Below are positions 1 to 6,698 of a DNA stretch of 9,626 nucleotides, one piece after another. The stretch lies in NCBI GenBank assembly GCA_964606695.1, contig CAZSHG010000045.1, forward strand, positions 1-9,626. Direction: 5' to 3'. How positions within the stretch are numbered: the stretch's first letter is position 1; every line of letters starts with the position of its first letter. The notes under the pieces were generated by a model. That model was not told the DNA's origin, did no database searches, and worked only from the letters and a program-made list of their open reading frames with translations. A program made the position numbers and the translations under genes. The DNA comes from CAZSHG01 sp964606695 [NCBI: uncultured bacterium] (lineage in GTDB: Bacteria > UBP14 > UBA6098).

Positions 1-1
1 A

Positions 2-145
2 TATATCTGGACGCCCGACGAGTCCGTCGGTTCCGGTGTGTATCTCGTGCGGGCGCGCTTCGACCCTTCGGCAAGCTCAGGGCACCGCAAGCTCAGCGAC
101 CGGGATGGCGAGGCGGCGACGAAACGGGTGGTGTATTTGAAATGA
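2..145 (+). CDS. C-terminal end of a secreted protein with a type IX-like sorting domain (partial)
   Basis: Only the last 47 codons are in the window; the gene begins upstream. The readable tail contains GSGVYLVRARF and ends in ATKRVVYLK before TGA at 143-145. This is the usual end of a Por-secretion-type (type IX-like) C-terminal sorting domain: a Gly-Val-Tyr-Leu-Val-Arg strand, a short turn, and a final strand ending in Lys. The domain is a signal for export across the outer membrane and is removed or used for anchoring, so the missing part should be an exported protein. Between the last two strands (residues encoded at 62-106) there is a 15-residue insert that looks like translated repeat DNA, listed separately. 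The fibre gene starts 30 bp after the stop on the same strand, so the two are probably co-transcribed. The catalytic or binding part of the protein cannot be seen. Confidence 0.75.
   Translation, partial: YIWTPDESVGSGVYLVRARFDPSASSGHRKLSDRDGEAATKRVVYLK
62..106 (+). repeat. Small interspersed repeat inserted in frame in the sorting domain
   Basis: The DNA from about 62 holds CCTTCGGCAAGCTCAGGGCA followed by a second, partial GCAAGCTCAG. This belongs to the short TTCGACAAGCTCAGG-type repeat found scattered in many environmental genomes. It adds 15 codons and keeps the frame, so the following GEAATKRVVYLK strand is still read. Without it the tail would run from VRARF almost directly into GEAATKR, as sorting domains usually do. 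A related repeat lies at 8049-8073 in a fibronectin type III remnant. Confidence 0.6.
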
Positions 146-175
146 GATTTTTCAAAATTCAAAATGGAGGAAATG

Positions 176-3100
176 ATGAAAAGGTTCGGAATTGTTATTG
201 CAGTTCTGGTTGTTGTGGTTTTCGCGGAGATTCCTAAGGTAATCTCCTATCAAGGCCGGTTGGTTGATGAAATCTCCGGCGAACCTATAGTTGATACGTG
301 CGATTTCACATTCAGTTTGTATGACGTTTCCACGGGCGGAATCTCGCTCTGGTCAGAGACACAGACTTTAGTGGTAGATTCGTCCGGCTTATATTCTGCC
401 AGGTTAGGTTCTATAGAGTCTTTTCCGGAGACGCTCGATTTCAGTCAGCAATATTGGCTCGGTATTTTAATCGACGGCACGACTGAATTAACTCCCCGAT
501 ATCAGCTTACGGCGAGTCCATACGGTTTAAGATCAATCGAATCCAGCTACGCCGACTCTTCGCAGGTAGCCAATGTTGCAATGGTCGCGGAATACGCTCA
601 TGAAGCTGACAGCTCGAATTTCGCCAATGTTGCGTTATATGCGACTGATGCCGAACATGCGACGGTATCCGATACCGCATATTCAGTTGAATGGGACTTA
701 ATAACAGATATGCCTGCCGGTTTCGCCGACGGCGTGGATGATGTTTCCGGAACCAGCGGTTCTTTGAACGACCTGATAGACGTCGATGCGAGTTCGCCGG
801 AAAACGGTCAGGTAATAAAATGGGATGACTCCGATTCGCTCTGGAAAAACGCAAATTCGGGGGATAACGATTGGTCGTATTCCAGTTCAACGCAGATGTT
901 CGCGTCCGATACTTCCGATTATGTGGGAATAGGCACCAGTAATCCTTTAGCCAAACTAGAAATCGTCGGCACCGCGGACGATTGGGTTCAAATCCTATCT
1001 GATTCTTTGGGGATAGGGCTTAGAGTGACGAATACGGTTAGAGGCGCTGTGATAGAAAATCCCACATTAGAAGGATTATCAATTGAATTCCCCGGCGGCG
1101 ACGGGATTAGAATAATAAATCCTGCCGGGATGGGTCTGGAAATCTACCAGCCGGAAGACGATGGAATCGATATAATCGAGCCGCAAGGAGACGGCATTTA
1201 TATTGAAGACGCGGAAAACTGGGGGATATTTGTTGATAGTGCCGGCTACGACGGTATAGCTATTGTTAACCCGGGATATCACGGTATCGGGATATATTCC
1301 CCGTCGAGAAAGGGGATAGAGATAGAAGGCGCCGGGGAAATTGGAATTAGTATAGATACGTCCGGCGGTCATGGTATATACATTTCAGCCGCGGGGTCTG
1401 TAGGTGTCTATATAGACTCGACTCACAGTTACGGAATTTATGTCGCAGATGCATGTAGTTCAGGATTATTCATCAATAAGACGAGAAACGGTAGCGGAAT
1501 CAAGATCGAGAAATCAGATCTGGAAGGAATACATATTAGTGAACCGGGAAGTGCAGGTATCGCCATTCATGAGCCATACACGAACGGTATAGAAATCTAC
1601 TCTCCGGGGAATAATGGTATTTCTATTAGTATTCCTGACTCAAATGGCATAGATATATGGGATCCAGGTTATAACGGCTTGAATATCTACGCTCCGATGA
1701 ATGACGGCATACAAATCTATGGATTTGATAACACTGTAAGAGGCATTTACATTCGTAACTTGCTTCCAACAGACAATAAACCGGATACCGCTATTGTAAT
1801 TCGCAATCCAGGCAATGGAATACAAATCGAATCAACGGAAAATAACGGTATAAATATAGTAAAAGCCGGTGGTCAAGGCTTAAACATTGATTCTACGGGA
1901 AATAATGGAATATTTATTAGAAAGACCTCGAACTCTGCGATTAAGATCGAATCGACGCTTGGTGAAATGGTCAATGGTATAAGCATGCTGGATATAAGCG
2001 GTCACGGAATTTCTATATATAATACAGGAGGTAGCGGCATTGAAATCGATACGACACTCGGCCGTGGTATATATATAGGTCGTTCTGGCGAAGAAGCGAT
2101 TTACATATACAATCCGCGTGATAACGGTATAGAAATATGGGCACCAGAGCAAAACGGGATATTAATAGAAAACCCGGATAGCAATGGAATACGGATTTTC
2201 GGCGGAGAAACTGGTTTAGAGGTCTTAAATCCCTTAGATTATGGTGTTAAGATTATAAATGCTGAAACCGGTTTATCTATTAAAGATCCAAGTTATGGTA
2301 TAGAAGTCTTGAATGCTAATAATACGGGCATCCTAATCGATTCGGCCTTTGCTTATGGTATCAAGGTTACGAACCCAACCGGGACACCCGGCTTTGGTAA
2401 CATAGGGATGCTTATTTCGAAAACATCCAATGGCATATCTATTGAGAACGTCAGCACGGATGGTATACGGATAAAATCGCCGGGAGAAAATGCTATCGAG
2501 ATAAACAACGCCGAAGTTGGTATTATTATTGATACGACATCTGCCGATGGTATTTTCATCTACAAATCCGGTCAGGACGGCATAGACATTCGCGAATCGG
2601 GTATGTTTGGAGTGCATATCTGGGATGCCGCGAGTCATGGAATATACATGACAGGAATAATCGGCGGCGATGGAATTAATGTCAATTCCAGCGGCGGATA
2701 CGGCGGTTATTTCTCAGGCAACTTATATGCCGATATTGCCAGCGCGAGTATTAAATCCTTCTTGATAGATCACCCGGGGGATCCCGAGCATAAAATGCTT
2801 CGACACTACAGCGTGGAGTCTCCTGAAGTTCTCGTCATTTATCGTGGCATTGCTGAACTGAACGAAACCGGAACGACAACAATATCTTTACCCGATTACT
2901 TCCCCGATCTCGTGGATATCGAGGACGTGACAGTCCAATTGACATCGGTCGGCAGGCCATTTCTCACTGGATACGACTGGGATGATCAGATAGCTGTCGT
3001 TACTGTTTATGGTGACCCGAATCGGAAAGTGTCCTATCAGGTTACGGCAGAGAGGGATGATCCGGCTAAGCGTTTGCTATATAAACCCGTAGTTCAAAAT

Positions 3101-3199
3101 AAAGGCGTTTCTTACGAGTGCCCGGATGGCAAATTCCTTTTGCCCCAGGCACACGGTTACTCCGAAACAATGAAAAGAGGATACCGGGAGGAACAATAG
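176..3199 (+). CDS. Secreted fibre-like protein with about 53 decapeptide repeats
   Basis: A 1007-aa exported protein. The start at 176 is preferred to the upstream ATG at 164 because GGAGG at 166-170 sits 5 bp before it, and translation then begins directly with a signal peptide (MKRFGIVIAVLVVVVFA, cut near residue 17). Residues 18-120 form the VISYQGRL ... LTPRYQLTASPYGLR module often found at the start of secreted fibre proteins in candidate phyla. Residues 121-170 are Ala-rich with YAxxADSS-like repeats, possibly a coiled stalk. Residues 195-265 carry LNDLIDVD and VGIGTSNPLAKLEI, motifs typical of phage-tail-fibre-like proteins. Residues 300-842 are the decapeptide repeats. Residues 843-1007 start with GGYFSGNLYAD and hold a conserved tail (IDHPGDPEHKMLRH, VESPE, LPDYFPDL, SYQVTAERDDP). 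There is no FPNP-type sorting domain, so anchoring is unknown. An adhesive or structural surface role is inferred from architecture only. Confidence 0.85.
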   Translation: MKRFGIVIAVLVVVVFAEIPKVISYQGRLVDEISGEPIVDTCDFTFSLYDVSTGGISLWSETQTLVVDSSGLYSARLGSIESFPETLDFSQQYWLGILIDGTTELTPRYQLTASPYGLRSIESSYADSSQVANVAMVAEYAHEADSSNFANVALYATDAEHATVSDTAYSVEWDLITDMPAGFADGVDDVSGTSGSLNDLIDVDASSPENGQVIKWDDSDSLWKNANSGDNDWSYSSSTQMFASDTSDYVGIGTSNPLAKLEIVGTADDWVQILSDSLGIGLRVTNTVRGAVIENPTLEGLSIEFPGGDGIRIINPAGMGLEIYQPEDDGIDIIEPQGDGIYIEDAENWGIFVDSAGYDGIAIVNPGYHGIGIYSPSRKGIEIEGAGEIGISIDTSGGHGIYISAAGSVGVYIDSTHSYGIYVADACSSGLFINKTRNGSGIKIEKSDLEGIHISEPGSAGIAIHEPYTNGIEIYSPGNNGISISIPDSNGIDIWDPGYNGLNIYAPMNDGIQIYGFDNTVRGIYIRNLLPTDNKPDTAIVIRNPGNGIQIESTENNGINIVKAGGQGLNIDSTGNNGIFIRKTSNSAIKIESTLGEMVNGISMLDISGHGISIYNTGGSGIEIDTTLGRGIYIGRSGEEAIYIYNPRDNGIEIWAPEQNGILIENPDSNGIRIFGGETGLEVLNPLDYGVKIINAETGLSIKDPSYGIEVLNANNTGILIDSAFAYGIKVTNPTGTPGFGNIGMLISKTSNGISIENVSTDGIRIKSPGENAIEINNAEVGIIIDTTSADGIFIYKSGQDGIDIRESGMFGVHIWDAASHGIYMTGIIGGDGINVNSSGGYGGYFSGNLYADIASASIKSFLIDHPGDPEHKMLRHYSVESPEVLVIYRGIAELNETGTTTISLPDYFPDLVDIEDVTVQLTSVGRPFLTGYDWDDQIAVVTVYGDPNRKVSYQVTAERDDPAKRLLYKPVVQNKGVSYECPDGKFLLPQAHGYSETMKRGYREEQ
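1073..2701 (+). repeat. Tandem 30-bp (decapeptide) coding repeats
   Basis: The 543 codons divide into about 53 units, almost all exactly ten residues, with consensus G-[I/V/L]-x-[I/V]-x-x-[P/S/A]-x-x-[N/D/H]. Examples are GIEIYSPGNN, GIDIWDPGYN, GIFVDSAGYD and GIEIWAPEQN. A few units are 9, 11, 12, 13 or 16 residues long, and in four the Gly is replaced by Ala. The DNA of the units has diverged, so this is an old repeat kept by selection on the protein. Alternating hydrophobic residues after a turn Gly suggest one short beta strand per unit, stacked as a beta-roll or a trimeric beta-helix. Confidence 0.9.
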
Positions 3200-3491
3200 A
3201 AACGATGGAAGAGATATGACATAGCTAATAATATCGATCAAGCCTGAAAACTGCACCTATGACTGGCTACTCACGAATCATTCGGTAGCGGCGTATATCT
3301 CGTCCGCGCGCGCTTCGCCCCTTCGCCCCAGACGGGCTTCCTTCGGTCGCGAGCACCCGCAATGACGGAGGCGAAAAAAACGAAAGATTTCTGTCAAATT
3401 ATGTTTAACTTCTATAGCAAAAGAAAAGATATCTGTAAAATAAAGTATGATTTTTATGGTTGGGCGAGGGGTTCGGCTGTGTCGAGGATTG
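3200..3491. other. Intergenic region with gene debris
   Basis: About 290 bp without an intact gene. Just after the fibre stop there is GGGAGG (3186-3191) and an ATG at 3205 that reads only four codons before TGA, possibly the start of a deleted downstream gene. The centre holds the broken sorting-domain tail described separately. From 3375 to 3490 the sequence is AT-rich with nothing I can assign. Confidence 0.5.
3275..3384 (+). pseudogene. Remnant of a type IX-like sorting domain
   Basis: From 3275 the DNA reads ESFGSGVYLVRARF, which matches ESVGSGVYLVRARF in the partial gene at the left edge. No open frame leads into it: the same frame has a TGA shortly upstream, at 3261. After VRARF the sequence is replaced by about 45 bp that ends in CACCCGCAATGACGGAG, a common environmental interspersed repeat. 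It then reads EAKKTK, resembling EAATKR of the intact tail, and continues out of register without the final VVYLK strand. It is best explained as the 3' end of a deleted surface-protein gene. Confidence 0.6.
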
Positions 3492-3510
3492 AAAAAGGGG
3501 AGTCTCCCTT
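3492..3510 (-). terminator. Probable intrinsic terminator of glcD
   Basis: Three bases after the glcD stop, the minus strand reads AAGGGAGACTCCCCTTTTTC. A GGGA/TCCC stem with a GAC loop, extended by AA/TT around a bulged C, is followed by a T run. The stem is short, so termination strength is uncertain, but position and shape fit. Confidence 0.45.
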
Positions 3511-3513
3511 AAT

Positions 3514-4911
3514 CTAAATCGCCTTTCCCGGGTTGAGTATTCCGTTCGGGTCGAAGGCTGTTTTGATGCGTTGCATCAGGTCGAGTTCCGCCGTGCCGAG
3601 GCCTATCGGGAGGTATTGGCGTTTGAGTCGGCCTATTCCGTGTTCTGCGGTGATTGTCCCGCCCAGAGCGACTGTCAGCTCGAAAAGTTCCGGCACCCAT
3701 TTTTCGATGGCTGAATTCCATTGGTCGTCGGGCATGTCGTATTTGAGGGCGTCGATGTGGAGGTTGCCGTCCCCGGCGTGTCCGAAGGAGAGGACTTTGA
3801 TGCCATGTTTCTCGCCGAGTTCGCGGGCGCCGCGCCAGAGTTCGGGGACTTTTGAGCGTGGCACCGCGACATCCTCCGCAACGATGGTCGGGCTGACCGC
3901 GCGCAGAGCCTCGCGCATGGAGCGTCGCGTTTCCCATAGCCGATCCTGAAATGGGCGAGTGTCCGCGACGAGAACATCTATCGCGCCGAGTTCCATCGCA
4001 ATCTCGCCGAGGGCAAAGTAGCGCTGTTCGAGACGTTCGGCGTCCTCGTCGTCGAGGGAGATGATGAGCTGGGCGCCGGCATCGCGCATGGGGACGTCCT
4101 TTTCGAGGACATCGCCGACGATGCGCAAGATATCGCCCTCCATGAACTCGATGGCGGTGGGGATGATTTTTCGCCGGATTATCTCGCTGACCGCTTTTGC
4201 CGCGTCATCGACCGTCTCGAACCCGACGAGCAAATCGACGCGGTGATGGGGCAGGGGGAGGAGGCGCAGGGTGATTTCCGTGATGATCGCCAGCGTGCCC
4301 TCGCTTCCGAGGATTGTGTGCAGGAGGTCGTAGCCCGCGACGTTTTTGACCAGCTTGCCGCCGTAACGGATGATTTCGCCAGATGGCAGAACCGCGCGGA
4401 TGCCGGTAACGTAGTTACGCGTGATGCCGTATTTGACCGCGGTCATTCCGCCGGCGTTGGTGGCGACGTTCCCGCCGATGCTACAGCTGTCGCGACTTGC
4501 GGGATCGGGGGGGTAGAAGAGGCCCTGCGATTCCAGTTCCGCCTGCATGTCTCCGGTGATGACCGCCGGCTGAGTTACAACCATGAGGTTTTCCGAGTCT
4601 ATCTCGAGGATTTTGTTCAGGCGTTCGAGGGAGAGGAGGACTGCGCCATCGAAGGGGATCGCGCCGCCCGCTACGCCGGTGCCGAGGCCGCGGGGCACGA
4701 CGGCGATTCGTTCGCGGTTGCAGTAGGCCATGATTTGCGCGATTTGCGCTTCGTCCGCCGGTTTGAGGATGATCGAGGGGACAGCGGAGATGTCCGGGGA
4801 TTCGTCGTGGCAGTAGTCCTCGGCGTCCTCGGCACAGCATGCGCATTTTTCGCCGACGATGGCCGTCAGCGCCTGCAGATCTTCGTATGTCGGTCTCTTC
4901 AAATCGCTCAT
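3514..4911 (-). CDS. glcD: FAD-linked glycolate/D-lactate dehydrogenase, GlcD family
   Basis: A 465-aa flavoprotein, a normal length for bacterial GlcD-like enzymes. These oxidise D-2-hydroxyacids such as glycolate or D-lactate to 2-oxoacids, passing electrons from FAD to the respiratory chain, often with an iron-sulfur partner (GlcF). The FAD-binding PCMH domain shows PRGLGTGVAGG (73-83), YPPDPAS (133-139), SIGGNVATNAGG (144-155) and GSEGTL (202-207). The C-terminal FAD-oxidase domain shows FGHAGDGNLH (377-386), EHGIG (423-427) and FDPNGILNPGK (453-463). No partner subunit gene is visible, so the exact substrate is open. An N-terminal cysteine cluster (C23, C25, C26, C34) is unusual. The ATG at 4911 has no clear ribosome binding site, but a promoter ends only 9 bp upstream, suggesting a leaderless transcript. 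The gene is clearly richer in G+C than the surface-protein genes on either side. Confidence 0.9.
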   Translation of the reverse strand: MSDLKRPTYEDLQALTAIVGEKCACCAEDAEDYCHDESPDISAVPSIILKPADEAQIAQIMAYCNRERIAVVPRGLGTGVAGGAIPFDGAVLLSLERLNKILEIDSENLMVVTQPAVITGDMQAELESQGLFYPPDPASRDSCSIGGNVATNAGGMTAVKYGITRNYVTGIRAVLPSGEIIRYGGKLVKNVAGYDLLHTILGSEGTLAIITEITLRLLPLPHHRVDLLVGFETVDDAAKAVSEIIRRKIIPTAIEFMEGDILRIVGDVLEKDVPMRDAGAQLIISLDDEDAERLEQRYFALGEIAMELGAIDVLVADTRPFQDRLWETRRSMREALRAVSPTIVAEDVAVPRSKVPELWRGARELGEKHGIKVLSFGHAGDGNLHIDALKYDMPDDQWNSAIEKWVPELFELTVALGGTITAEHGIGRLKRQYLPIGLGTAELDLMQRIKTAFDPNGILNPGKAI

Positions 4912-4920
4912 AGCTGGTAG

Positions 4921-4948
4921 AAAATATGCACGCGCGGGGGAAAGTCAA
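4921..4948 (-). promoter_or_regulatory. Sigma-70-like promoter of glcD
   Basis: On the minus strand TTGACT (4943-4948) and TATTTT (4921-4926) are separated by 16 bp. The -10 element ends 9 bp before the ATG at 4911, which would put transcription start within a few bases of the start codon. This agrees with the missing Shine-Dalgarno sequence. Confidence 0.5.
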
Positions 4949-4949
4949 G

Positions 4950-5340
4950 GCGAAATTCGGTCGAAATAGGCAGAGATTTGCCCTTGGCTATGGAATATTC
5001 AGTCTTCGAAGGGAAAAATGGGGCTGGAAAGTGGAATATTCGACCTACGAAGGCAAATATTTGCTCTGGAAAGGGGAATATTCGACCAGAAAACTCGAAG
5101 AATTGGCCTGGAAAGCCAAAAAATGGGTCTCCGATGTGGAATATGCGGCCTACGGGGATGAGAATGGGGCTGGGGAGGCGAGGATTTGACCTGAAAACTC
5201 GAAGATTTGGCCTGCGAACAGGAAGATTTGGGCTCCGAAATGGAATATGCGGCCTATGGGGATGAGAATGGGGCTGGGAAGGGGAAGATTGGTGCTGGAA
5301 AGTCGAAAATTTGGCATGGGGAGGGGAAGAACTGGTATAG
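4950..5340 (+). repeat. Array 1 of degenerate 20-22-bp units
   Basis: About 390 bp of purine-rich DNA parses into some 17 imperfect units of 20-22 bp with rough consensus GAAGATTTGGGCTGGAAAGG. Examples are GAAGATTTGGCCTGCGAACAG and GAAGAATTGGCCTGGAAAGCC. Unit length is not a multiple of three and changes from unit to unit, so open frames across it drift in register and are unlikely to be genes. There are no conserved repeats with unique spacers, so it is not a CRISPR array. Inside it, 5137-5174 recurs at 5241-5278 with one mismatch, a 104-bp higher-order period. Related arrays occur at 8522-8690 and 9352-9480. Confidence 0.75.
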
Positions 5341-5396
5341 CAGGCTCTTTCTTTTAGACAATTATCGCGACATTTCTTCTCGTCCTATAGCTCCAG

Positions 5397-5537
5397 TTAT
5401 GCGATGGGATTGCCACAGAAGCTCCGCTTCGTTTCAACCACTCGAAGCGGAGCTTCGGAGGCAGGGATATAACACAGCTGGAGCTGTGTTACGAGGGAAA
5501 ACAGCAAAGCGATTAGCAGAACCATTATGTTTCTCAT
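5397..5537 (-). pseudogene. Truncated third secreted gene (signal-peptide stub)
   Basis: The minus strand reads TAAGGAGAAGAATTATG, in which the ribosome binding site overlaps the stop of the upstream propeller gene. This is the same arrangement as between the two intact propeller genes. The frame starts MRNIMVLLIALLFSLV, a good signal-peptide core. It then runs straight into the double-hairpin repeat (LQLCYIPASEAPLR) and stops after 46 codons at 5397-5399. Nothing resembling the mature EFRIxKDRTPGGLY start follows. It looks like the third gene of the operon, reduced to its leader by insertion or deletion at the repeat. A genuine short membrane peptide is a less likely alternative. Confidence 0.55.
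5418..5504 (-). repeat. Double-hairpin interspersed element, copy 1
   Basis: Two inverted repeats lie close together. The first is a perfect 14-bp pair (5418-5431 with 5443-5456, 11-bp loop). Its right arm can also fold alone as CGAAGC-GGA-GCTTCG. The second is TAACACAGCT (5470-5479) with AGCTGTGTTA (5482-5491). On the minus strand the order is CCCTCGT, hairpin with loop CTCCAG, CCCTGCC, then the CGAAGC hairpin. The same order with high similarity occurs on the plus strand at 8341-8403. This resembles REP/BIME-type palindromic elements; the family is not one I can name. Confidence 0.65.
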
Positions 5538-5543
5538 AATTCT

Positions 5544-5925
5544 TCTCCTTATTTAGCGTAAAAGACTTTTCCGATATTCGACTGTGATTTGATTAAGTAT
5601 ATTCCCGTCGGAGTGTTTTGAGGATACCAAAAGAACCGACCAAAATTATTTGTCTTCCCCTTTGTCAAAAGTTTCCCGTCTATAGTATAAATCGCTATCT
5701 CGGTATCGGTATCGCCATAAATAGAACAAAAAGAGTTGAACGGGTTCGGAAATATTTTAAGTTGCATTAATTCAGGAGTATTAAGGTTTTCCTTAATGCT
5801 GGAAAGCGTGTCATAGGTCATTCCTTCCGCGCTGTGCTTAATACAGGTAAAATTTGCTCCGTAATCCTCAGATAGACAGATTTGTAACCATCCGAGGCCA
5901 TAACTATAACCAAAGACTTGTCCCG
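5544..5925 (-). repeat. 3' block shared with the neighbouring propeller gene, copy A
   Basis: 382 bp covering the stop codon, the whole sorting domain and the last propeller blade. It matches 6691-7072 with a single mismatch (5909 versus 7056). Beyond its inner edge the two genes diverge sharply. Confidence 0.9.
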
Positions 5926-6685
5926 AAAAATTCCCACCGACAATATCGTAAAAAGTCGGGCTGGTTTCATAACTAAAAGTGTCAATTTGAAAAGTATTTA
6001 CTCCGACCAAAGTGGAGCAATGGTCACTTGAATAATAGAGTGAATCCGCCGCAAGGATGAAAACTTCTCCATCTTGTGTGCCCCTTCGTATTGAAACGAG
6101 ATAATCGATGAAATATACGTTATTTACGACAGCATTAGTAAATCCATTATCTGAACTATAGTAAATATCTCTCGTATCTAATCTAATCCCATATAACTCT
6201 CCGTCCACATTACCAACACAAGGATGGTGATAAATAAAACTTGGTGTAAGAGTATCGAAGGTGACTCCGTAGTCTAAACTTCTTACTAAATGTCCTGTTA
6301 CTTTTGTAAAAATTTCCCCCGGAAAACGTCCCGCAGATATACCAACATAAGTCGAAAAACCAGAATGCAACCAATCCCAAGAACTTCCATAGTCATCGCT
6401 ATATCTGAGGTTTTCACGATAGATAGTATAGACACTGCCTAATGTAGAATCTGCTGTTATAGCGGTCGGTGCCCAAATAGGCGAGTCGGGAGTATATTTT
6501 ACAATTAGAGTCGTCCCGGCATCGGTAGAGTAATAAATGAATGCCCCTTCCAAAGAGTCCGGGCTGATATCCGGGCCCACGATGTAAAGCCCGCCTGGCG
6601 TGCGGTCTTTGGCTATGCGGAACTCGGCATACACGCTTATGGCGAGTATTAACAAAAAGAAAATCGTTATTTTGCGCTGTGTCAT
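5549..6685 (-). CDS. Secreted six-bladed Asp-box propeller protein with type IX-like sorting domain (paralogue A)
   Basis: A 378-aa exported protein. Residues 1-20 are a signal peptide ending VYA before EFRIAKDR. Six Asp-box-like motifs (S-x-D-x-G-x-x-W/F) lie near residues 53, 96, 136, 177, 219 and 272, about 42 residues apart, each preceded by a G-E-V/L-F/Y strand. This is the spacing of a six-bladed BNR/sialidase-like beta-propeller. Some boxes are degenerate (SSDHCSTL). Enzyme residues are not recognisable, so binding or adhesion is as likely as catalysis. Residues 308-378 are a type IX-like sorting domain (LKIFPNPFNS, IYTIDGKLL, GIYLIKS, VFYAK), indicating export across the outer membrane. 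The ATG at 6685 follows GGAG at a 6-bp gap; that site overlaps the stop codon of the upstream paralogue, so translation is probably coupled. The last 124 residues are identical to paralogue B. Confidence 0.85.
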   Translation of the reverse strand: MTQRKITIFFLLILAISVYAEFRIAKDRTPGGLYIVGPDISPDSLEGAFIYYSTDAGTTLIVKYTPDSPIWAPTAITADSTLGSVYTIYRENLRYSDDYGSSWDWLHSGFSTYVGISAGRFPGEIFTKVTGHLVRSLDYGVTFDTLTPSFIYHHPCVGNVDGELYGIRLDTRDIYYSSDNGFTNAVVNNVYFIDYLVSIRRGTQDGEVFILAADSLYYSSDHCSTLVGVNTFQIDTFSYETSPTFYDIVGGNFSGQVFGYSYGLGWLQICLSEDYGANFTCIKHSAEGMTYDTLSSIKENLNTPELMQLKIFPNPFNSFCSIYGDTDTEIAIYTIDGKLLTKGKTNNFGRFFWYPQNTPTGIYLIKSQSNIGKVFYAK

Positions 6686-6687
6686 TT

Positions 6688-6698
6688 CAATCTCCTTA
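6688..6698 (-). promoter_or_regulatory. Stop/ribosome-binding-site overlap coupling paralogues B and A
   Basis: The minus strand reads TAAGGAGATTGAAATG: the stop of paralogue B shares bases with the Shine-Dalgarno of paralogue A. The same design follows paralogue A (TAAGGAGAAGAATTATG), leading into the stub gene. Confidence 0.7.

Noticed and set aside
1073-2701. RTX calcium-binding repeats
   Set aside because: The period is ten, not nine, and the GGxGxD signature is absent.
4243-4920. 225-codon frame opposite glcD
   Set aside because: It is the antisense shadow of a GC-rich, strongly conserved gene; no domain or ribosome binding site.
4950-5340. CRISPR array
   Set aside because: Units are contiguous, variable in sequence and 20-22 bp long; there are no constant repeats separated by unique spacers and no cas genes.
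4926-5539. Open frames of 87-110 codons across array 1
   Set aside because: They follow repeat units whose length is not a multiple of three, switch register, show no protein motif and end in the double-hairpin repeat.
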